In this document: one piece after another, positions 56,730 through 64,000 of the stretch | Position numbering within the stretch: the first letter of the stretch is position 1 | How the letters are laid out: each line of letters starts with the position of its first letter | Source: Amphiura filiformis | Lineage: Eukaryota; Echinodermata; Ophiuroidea; Amphilepidida; Amphiuridae | Assembly (NCBI RefSeq): GCF_039555335.1 | Contig: NC_092639.1 | Coordinates: forward strand, 35,445,293 to 35,509,292 | Direction: 5' to 3' | Length of the DNA stretch: 64,000 nt | The notes under the pieces: generated by a model | Seen by the model: the letters and a program-made list of their open reading frames with translations, nothing else | Database searches by the model: none | Told to the model about the DNA's origin: nothing | Position numbers and translations under genes: made by a program

Positions 56730-57860
56730 AAAGATCTGCAAGATATGGTTAGGCCTCTTCTGAAAGGGATTGATCGTCATAGGGAATTGAGAAAATGTGT
56801 GGAAGTTGCGCAACTTACGACCATGCCTCTCAAGTCTCGTAGGAGGGATTAACAACAGACTGTGTCCACTCATTTTTAGGCAGTGTTTCTGCAAACCTAC
56901 AAAAGTGCTCCTCCCTCCTATCAGACAGAGAGTCAAATTTATAACTAAGCAGGGCATGATATGAACCTTATTCTTATTCTCCTCATAGGATTGTTCTGTG
57001 GGTTCTCTTTTGGATAAACTCAAGTTCTTTGGATTGCTTACTAAAATGCTGGAATCCACATAACATTGGTATACTCAAGAATCCGTCTTACATGACCACC
57101 GTAAATGACACTCAGCTCTTCACTATGAAAGCCAAACCTCTCTTATTAGCTTTTTAAAGCATGTTATTAAATTGGATGTTCCACTTGAGGTTGTTCTGAA
57201 GATAAATGCCAAGGACCTTGGCATCAGTGATGTCTGACAGTGGTTATGTACTGATTCTCTAGACGCCAGTCTTGGGTTTGTTTTCACTGAAACATCTGGT
57301 GGACCTGACATTTGGCGGAATATGAGCAAAATGTGAGCAAATTACCCTGGGCCCACTCAGTAAACTGATCAAGATCAGTTTGTAAAAATCTGGAAAGCTG
57401 TGATCCATTTACATTCTCTGCAAATGCCAGGTCGTCAACTTATTTCCAATAACTGGAACTGATAAGCTGGAAATAAAATAATGTGGCCGAGTTTTGTGCT
57501 CTGAGGGACTTCTCCGTGAAGTGGAACATAGTTTGAAAGAGTGTCATTGAAGCGAACACACTGCTGCCTATTATGAAAGAAATGGCAAATCCATGGAACG
57601 ATGGACACACAGACTCGTAAGCGATTTATCTCATCAATAAGTTAAGAATAGTATGATCGACTAAGTCAAACGCTTTGGAAAAATCCGTTAGGACCACCGT
57701 TCCAACATTTTGACTTCCTTCTGCTCCTTGATGTAGATAGTGAGAAGGTAGTGGACTGCCCGAGTGAACATACAAGATCTAGTACCTTCTAATATGATGC
57801 CAGCAGCAATAGGTAGCAATGTGACAGGGAGAATTTCATCCCTGGGACATTCCACATGGA
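56730..57860 (-). mobile_element. Eroded non-LTR retrotransposon (jockey/CR1-like RT) fragment
   Basis: The minus strand, with several frame breaks, shows reverse-transcriptase landmarks in order: VVLTDFSKAFDLVDHTIL (near 57700-57650), QQCVRFNDTLSNYVPLHGEV PQSTKLGHIIF (near 57570-57470), ending near GGHVRRILEYTNVMW (near 57110-57060), then a RLERHGRKLRNFHTF-like C-terminus. The catalytic DD box is not seen. Clearly dead. Confidence 0.75.
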
Positions 57861-58050
57861 TGCAAGGATCGTAGCAAGGTGAAACCGACGTCAGCAGTCC
57901 TACTACAACAGTAGTGTTCTACATATTACGCAAGACAAAGGTAACCAGTTGTGCCACAGTAAAGTGCTCCACATGGAAGATTTATCTTCTAAATCTTCTA
58001 GCGATGGCAGTAAGTAGTTTGACAATGGAGACTTTCTTCCCCGGTTGTCG

Positions 58051-58252
58051 TCAGTCAGGACATTCTAGTGACCGAATGGATTCATGGATTGTAGTAAGAT
58101 GACCCCCGACATCAGCAGTAATCGTCCGACTACCCGTGTCAAACTTACCACTGTTTTGGCGGGATATTTGTGGAGTTGACATATTGGATCTATATCGTCT
58201 TCGCCGTGCTTCATCGTTACACGAAAATGCATCCTTGAACGACCTACGGTAC
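58051..58252 (-). CDS. GPCR exon 2 (helix 8 and C-terminal tail)
   Basis: The minus-strand acceptor TATTCTTCCAG precedes this exon. With the phase-2 end of exon 1 it encodes R-YRRSFKDAFSCNDEARRRRY, then RSNMSTPQISRQNSGKFDTG, and ends TGA at 58051. YRRSFKDAFSC directly after NPIVYNVTNA is a textbook amphipathic helix 8 with a palmitoylatable Cys, then a basic Ser/Thr-rich tail. Inside the exon, AGTG|GTAAGT could act as an alternative donor. Confidence 0.85.
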
Positions 58253-60049
58253 CTGGAAGAATATTGGAAAATAAAAATATTGAAGAACGAATTGAATGAC
58301 GAAAAGTGTTTTCCATATCATTACCTCTCTTTTTTCACAACAAATAAAAATGGCTTTTAGTATGTTAATAACCGCCAGGATACGTGATCTTGTGGAACAA
58401 GTAATTTGAATATGATGTGGACAACACTAATATTCTGGCTGTCTAAGAAGGGGTGCGCATTGTCATGATTGTAGATTCAACTCTATTTTTTCAAACATAG
58501 TTGCGTTGGGGAAAGAGTTTGCCGATGACCCGTTGGTTTTCAATAATGGATCATCATTTAAAAAAAACAGCTACGAAACTTAACATCCTAATACGGCTAA
58601 TGGAAGACATTGAATACAATAATGCTGTCAGATAGTTGTTATAAAAAGCTCAGGTAAACCAGATGACACCTGAGGAATGGCCCGAAGGAATGGCACATGA
58701 ATTTGAGTTAAGGTGCTCGGTGTAACCTTTTCCGCACAGTTTTAGCCTATGCGTCTTCACATTTGCAAACCTTTGTGCCCCTTCGGTTCTAAAATATGGC
58801 GATGCTACTGAACAGCACATAGTAGTAATATATCACAAAATAGAAAACTTCTTGATACAGCTGGCATTGGTCACATTGTCAGCAATAATGGACATTGTCC
58901 GCTTAATGTGAGGTACCATTATGACCATTGCATTAGTCATGTTGCCAGCAATGGTGGATCTTGAACGCTTATTGTGGCATAATTTTATTACCTAACATCA
59001 GAAATGATACCGTATATAGAGTGGATGGAATATTCTCAACCTACCTACCTGGCATTAGTGACATTGTAGACAATTGGGTTGATTGCAGAATTCAAATAGA
59101 CCAACATCCTGCAAATATTGTACACAATAGACTCCACGTGCGGGTCTTGAATCATATTCTCATCATTCACTGCGAAGGATATCATATTCATAAAAGAAAG
59201 AAGCTGAAACGGAGCCAGACACAAGGAAAAAAGCATACCAGTTATGATGAGCATATGTGCCATCTGGTTTCTCTGCAGTAGTATAGGATTTGTATGTGGA
59301 GTTCCTTGTCGCGTTAGAGTGGGATTCAGAGTAGCGCGTCTATGAAGACGCAGGATGATTTTTGCGTATAAGACTTTGTTGATAACAAGGCAACCAAAAA
59401 ACGGTATGGTTTGGATACCTTGGTAGGCGATTTGCCACGTCTCACTGATGTGCTGACACTGCCCAACTATTGGTGGTAGATCGTCATACATTGGCGCCCA
59501 AATGACGCACTTCTTAACCATTACACTAGATCCAGGAATGGTACATGAAGCGAATGCTAACGCGATAAACCACGCAACATTTATCAAGGTAACAGTTCGT
59601 TTCTTCCCAGATAGTTTCAAATGTTTTAGCGGTAAGCATATACTACAGTATTTCTCCACAGAAACAAGAGTGACGAGCATCAAAGATGCAAAGAAGGTGT
59701 TGTCCATAAAGAGATACAATAAAATGCATCCTGTTGATGTCATCGCAGATTGATCAAAGGTGACGGGAGTTAGAAAGTAACGCCAGAGTTTTTCACCGAC
59801 AGCAATGGACAGAAAGCAGATATCTGACACAGCGAGATGTGTCAGGTAGAAGTTGGTCACAGTCCGCATGGGTTTTACACGAAACATGACAAATAAGAAG
59901 CCAAAATTTCCAATGTGTCCAACTATCATGATAAATGGCATTATTACGGTGACGAGGATGGTATCAAACGTGTTGTACAAAACTGCTAGAGTGTCTTCGG
60001 GAGATGTAAGATTGATGGTTGATTGTGGAGTACAACTTAGGTTAGCCAT
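58051..60049 (-). CDS. Class A (rhodopsin-type) peptide-receptor-like GPCR, whole gene
   Basis: Two exons (60049-59049 and 58252-58051) join to 1203 nt, 400 residues. An extracellular N-terminus with NLS and NLT glycan sites; TM1 with GHIGNFGFLF; TM2 with LAVSD; TM3 starting after C (STGCILLYLF) and ending VSVEKYCSI, so the usual DRY is EKY; TM4 with W (NVAWFIALAF); an ECL2 Cys (GQCQH); TM5 with IPFFGCLVINKVLYAKI; TM6 with LFSLCLAPFQ, so the toggle Trp of CWxP is Leu; TM7 with LNSAINPIVYN. Resembles the thyrotropin-releasing-hormone, neuromedin U and ghrelin receptor branch; the ligand is unknown. It would signal at the plasma membrane through G proteins. Confidence 0.88.
58253..59048 (-). 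other. GPCR intron
   Basis: 796 bp, GTAGGT to TTCCAG on the minus strand. The apparent stop codon (TAG, 59045-59047) of the first exon's open frame is inside this intron. No other element is recognised. Confidence 0.8.
59049..60049 (-). CDS. GPCR exon 1 (TM1 to TM7)
   Basis: Starts at ATG 60049-60047 (CACGATGGCT context) and runs to NPIVYNVTNA plus two bases of a split Arg codon at AG|GTAGGT (exon end 59049). Reading through would give a stop one codon later and a receptor lacking helix 8, which is the less likely model. Confidence 0.88.
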
Positions 60050-61066
60050 CGTGATCGACTATTGTAATCGGGTAAACCTAACCGAGCTATCCAACTTTCT
60101 GAAAAGCTTTCAACGCGGTCATGAACTGTACAATTGCCGAAAATATTCTCAGTACAAATTAAAATATATTCAAACCAGTACAAACACACCTTACATTTGG
60201 TCAGTGATTCTTGTGATAGTCCATTTTAACAAGATAATTAGATCTAACGAGGCTTTGCACTGAAACAATAAGTTCAGTGTGACTGCATCTCTTGTGGTGG
60301 TACTTACGGTGCCTGGAGAAGAAAATATGTCGCTCTGTGATTTCTGTATCGTATTCAATTGGCGTCGCTATGATGAGGCTTAAATAGTACGGGGTGCAAC
60401 AAAATATGCTGCCGGATCAGTGACCAATTTAATGTTCAAAACAAGTGAACCACTTGTAGCCTGTCGGCAATTCAAAGCAGCATCAAAGGAACAATGCGTT
60501 ACGTAATATATCTCTCCTCCTTCTTTATTAAACCTCCTTGAACCCAACAAAGTTAGGGATTGGACCTCTAGCAAACCTATTGGTGCACGCAGGCAGCCAG
60601 GTGAAATTGGCATTGTTTCTTAATTATCGGGCAATATTCCATCCAAGCAGACAGCTAATCAAGATTTCACACAACGAGAGCATTATCATAATGACACAAA
60701 ATTGATCCCAAGGATCATTCTCGTAGCTCTTTTCTGGATATTCTACCGGAATGTTCTCAAGCTTGATGGATGTAGACTGCATGGATGCGACTGTGGAATG
60801 CCAAACATGAAATGGCATCAGAATACTCAACCAAGGGTCTGATATATACGCCATATGATCAAGTTAAGGTCGGATGCAGCCAAGTACCCATAATTCGGTA
60901 GAAAGCTCAAAGAAGAGAGGTCTAGGACCAGTTTTTAAGTCTGGATAAGGAGGATAATCTTTCTTGAAGCAGATTTGCATGGCTTGACACTGGATGGGAT
61001 TACTTTTGAGTTGATTATCAACCGACCACTTTAGGATGTCATCACGATTTGTCTAAAAATTGCTAG
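60050..61066. other. Upstream of the GPCR; unassigned minus-strand frames
   Basis: A 76-codon minus-strand frame at 60854-60624 (PWLSILMPFHVW.., then DPWDQFCVIMIMLSLCEILI) looks like it could hold a membrane helix, but no family is recognised and no splice context was established. Another frame at 60613-60380 is also unassigned. No promoter can be placed. Confidence 0.3.
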
Positions 61067-61285
61067 TCACATTAGAGAAACGGTTTTCAGCGAAGGTAAT
61101 GTCATCAACATCAGTCTGAAAGAGTATATGGGGCCAAGGTTTGTTCCCTGTGGAACACCAGCACAAAGAGATAGGTAAGCGGCAAAGGTTTGATTGTAAC
61201 TCACGCATTGGTCATGTTGGTGGCGGCTGTGCAAAAACACTATATATATATCCACGAACCAACAGTTCCCCAGACCCCATGGCAA
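61067..61285 (-). pseudogene. Second non-LTR reverse-transcriptase fragment
   Basis: The minus strand reads SRHQHDQCVSYNQTFAAYLS, then LCAGVPQGTNLGPI, the RT block also found at 57570-57470 in the other fragment (QCVRFNDTLSNYVPLHGEVP). Only this block is legible. Same LINE clade on the other side of the GPCR gene. Confidence 0.7.
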
Positions 61286-62430
61286 TCAGATTTTGAATGA
61301 TAAAGTGTGACTTCTCTGCTAATCAATACATCTTCTGTGTATCCATTCGTTGATGATGACCATAATGAGGTGACATGAAGGCTTTCAAATAGAGCGGATC
61401 TGCCAGAGGCTTTATGCTTAACAAAATATGTAAAACTAGGCCTATATAATAAGCTTTGTCAAGTTGTTTCACCCTGTATTGGTAATGCAGAGCTTTGAGT
61501 ACTTTAAAATGGCCAATATTTCACTCCGATTTGTTATTTTATTACCATTAACCGTGTTAATAATTGCTATTTAATTTGATTAATTTGAGCAATTATTGAA
61601 GTTGCGTGGCATCTAATCGTGTTATGTCATTTACTAGTACACACATTCAACTAGTATAATTTACTTTACAAATTTAAATATACATGTAAGATGCTCTTTT
61701 TGAAATAAAGATTGAAATGGTTATACTATTTTACGCTTTTGGCTTAGAATGTTTTTTACTTTTTAAAAATTGTGTACAAACTAACAACACATGCAATCAG
61801 TTGTAGAATTGTTTATCTAATAATGGCGAAAAACCTGCGACATAAATACATTATTTGCAATTTCTTATAAAACATTTCAAAGAAAAGGTAGTAAACTGTC
61901 GGGTAATTACTAAAAGGGGACGAGTGAACATGACAAATTATCGTTTTAAGAAGTTGATAGTCGGACGTGCTCAATCGCATGTTTCCAACCTAATTGATGA
62001 TCGAAGTTCAAGTGGAAATTTTTGAGAGTATGTGGGTTTGCGTATGCTGTTATAGAATCTCGGAGAGCAGATCCTCATTGGACCAAAGGGCGTTGACCCG
62101 CTGCTTCCTTTGCTCGAATTTTATTTTCCTTAAACAATCTCAACATGTTTGTAAGAATTGATACATGCATAATGTAGGAAATGTTGAAGTAGGGAAGTAC
62201 CAATTTGGATGTCTTTGGAATCTTGCGTTATTGGCCAAGCTTTTGAAACTTACATATTGTTAATGCAAAGTTGCAAACTAATCATTTACATACCTCCCAA
62301 TAAAATTCTAGAGTTAACGTAAACTTTATTATTTTCAAACTTGCCTTTTTGTTCATATCTCAAACACTACAATTAGACACATTGCAATGAGCAAATGACG
62401 AGTCATATTTTAATAATTAAAACTATATGT
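61286..62430. other. Intergenic, nothing recognised
   Basis: AT-rich sequence without a supported gene or element. Confidence 0.35.
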
Positions 62431-62431
62431 A

Positions 62432-62633
62432 CAGGGTGTATCAAAATGATTGGTACCCATCAATAGCCAGTGAGCATGGTCAAGACTGGCAGTTCAAAAT
62501 GCAGCATACCATCCGCCTTATTTGTATAGATTTATGTGATAAAAGATAATAAACCTATAAATTGTAGGCATTTCAAGCTGATCTAAGCAGGCGTTTCATA
62601 GTTCATGGGTACCAATCATTTTGACACACCCTG
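62432..62633. mobile_element. MITE family D, copy 2 (202 bp)
   Basis: CAGGGTGTATCAAAATGATT GGTACCCAT and the complement ATGGGTACCAATCATTTTGA CACACCCTG, with TA on each side. Same termini as 55717-55921 and related to the ends of 54610-55714, so these may be non-autonomous relatives of one transposon group. Confidence 0.8.
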
Positions 62634-63900
62634 TACTTATAGCGGCCATTACTTTTAAATACATTATATTTACTCTAATTATTGACAGATACTGAAGTTT
62701 GCTCAAACCCGCCATGTCCAACGTCTTTGAAACGGATACATTTTATTCTGCCTCCTCACTCGTCTCGTAGATGGCATATAAATAATGCAGTCTATTTACA
62801 CCAGGTCATCCATTATAACTCCTTATCACTCCATTCCTTATACCACCCTTTGGGTACATTTTGCCATCAGAGGAAATCCACTTAATTTGTTGTCTGTATC
62901 TTTATAATCCAAAACCTAGACAATGTTTCAAACGATAAAAAGATCGTCGCTGTGGTAGATAATCCAGTGTAAATTGAACTAGCACGACAAGATAATAAGA
63001 GTATAGAAGATGGTCACTCCTGCCACCACAGTTCAAGCTTAGCCTTCGGGTGCTATCTATCTTAGTTGATCTTAGTTCACAAATATTTGATAGATTAGAT
63101 GAAGGAAACCGCATTGAAGGGAGACCCGGTGAGCTGTTAGAATATTTTCAGTTGAGTCACGGTAATAGTACAAGTAGTACAATAGTCCGTGGATTTGGCC
63201 TTTTGAAGCTCAAAGACCGGGGAGTTTGTTCAAGTTTTCAGTTCTGCAGAACAATGATTTTGTTTTCTGGCGTTATTTAGGTGTGAGTGATAATGTAAAA
63301 ATTCCAGTTGTGCTGCTTAGAAACAAAAACATGTACCGTGTGTTTTAGGGTTTCGTAAGTTGACCTCAAAGTCTGAAGTTGTGGTGCAATCCATCCAAAT
63401 TAAAATCAATACGAATCACAATTGCAATATTCAAGGGGCAGGACAAAAGATGATGAGGCTGGACTAAAACCAACAACTTGAAAAGGCACAATGAACCACA
63501 TCGCCACCTACTTTAAATCACATACTGTTTATTGGTGTTTTATTTACTAACGTTGCAAAATACTCTTTCATAGCTAATCATATTGATATGCAGCCTGTAA
63601 ATGTGAAATACGTATTTTAAAAACACATTTTTTCCAATTCCTTAAATATTTTTGTTAATGAATCTCATTCTCATCTGTTCAAACTATAATTCTGTTCAAT
63701 ACGTTGGCGGCTTAGCGCACAATTTGTATTCCTTATTAAAAAGGAATATTCTGACACTTGAGGGAGACAAATACTGTGTTGCACATACTTCTTACCCTAT
63801 ACGCCTGGCTCCAGCATTGGGAGTGCTGTAGATACTGATACCCTCTCTGGCCTTATCTTAGTCTTTGTCAAAGACTACTCGCAATTGAGGGGGGACGAGT
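62634..63900. other. Intergenic, nothing recognised
   Basis: Short open frames at 62682-62885 and 63050-63280 show no domain or splice context. Confidence 0.35.
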
Positions 63901-64000
63901 GGCGAAGCCGTGACATCGAGCCTCGAAGCGGCCAGTCGCAAACCGCGACGCCCTTCAAATAGCGAGCGAAGCGAAGCCGTGACATCGAGCCTCGAAGCGG
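63901..64000. repeat. GC-rich tandem repeat running off the window
   Basis: GCGAAGCCGTGACATCGAGC CTCGAAGCGG occurs twice (from about 63902 and from about 63971). The spacer has AGTCGCAAACCGCGACG and GCGAGCGAAGCGAAGCC. GC content jumps sharply against the flanking DNA. The array probably continues beyond base 64000. Confidence 0.7.

Noticed and set aside
59045-59047. TAG as the true end of the GPCR
   Set aside because: The receptor would lack helix 8. A GTAGGT donor overlaps the stop and a phase-matched exon with helix 8 lies 796 bp downstream.

Overview
This is an AT-rich, intron-rich animal nuclear window. The genes have GT-AG introns, and the intergenic DNA and introns are full of short inverted-repeat transposons, retroposon fragments and minisatellites. 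A marine invertebrate deuterostome, most likely an echinoderm (a hemichordate is possible), fits best; this is an inference from gene content, repeat types and motifs such as TAGGCCTA and TACATGTA, and the sequence alone does not fix the species.

Three protein genes can be supported. (1) The last two exons of CCDC25 (957..2454, + strand). (2) A complete 16-exon gene (coding 18364..50814, + strand) for a 1032-residue secreted laminin-alpha-like protein. I rebuilt it exon by exon, and every junction is GT-AG and phase-consistent. Its order is signal peptide, laminin N-terminal (LN) domain, three laminin EGF-like (LE) domains and three laminin G (LG) domains, with no coiled coil and no LF/L4 domains. 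It looks like a netrin-sized LN-LE3 arm carrying an alpha-laminin LG tail. (3) A two-exon, 400-residue class A peptide-receptor-like GPCR (58051..60049, - strand); its second exon, encoding helix 8 and the tail, is hidden behind a stop codon that lies in the intron.

Layout: 1-2.5 kb CCDC25 3' end; 2.5-18.3 kb intergenic, with MITEs, a TTAA-flanked foldback nested in older palindromic repeats, a tRNA-like tandem duplication and a Penelope-type hammerhead motif; 18.3-50.8 kb the laminin-like gene; 50.8-58 kb its presumed 3' UTR, then a Penelope-like 3' fragment, a decayed TIR transposon and an eroded LINE; 58-60 kb the GPCR; 60-64 kb LINE remnants, a MITE and the start of a GC-rich tandem repeat. 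The introns of the laminin-like gene hold an antisense RTE-type LINE, a mariner pseudo-element, pogo-like MITEs, tRNA-derived SINEs and two minisatellites.

The most unusual signal is in those two minisatellites. Each was born from an exon boundary of the laminin-like gene itself. The 45-bp array in intron 3 (about 41 units) is a tandem expansion of the exon-4 acceptor junction, so it carries dozens of copies of the 3' splice site next to the real one. The 139-bp array in intron 7 (8 units) is made from the 3' part of exon 7 plus the following intron, with the 5' splice donor deleted.
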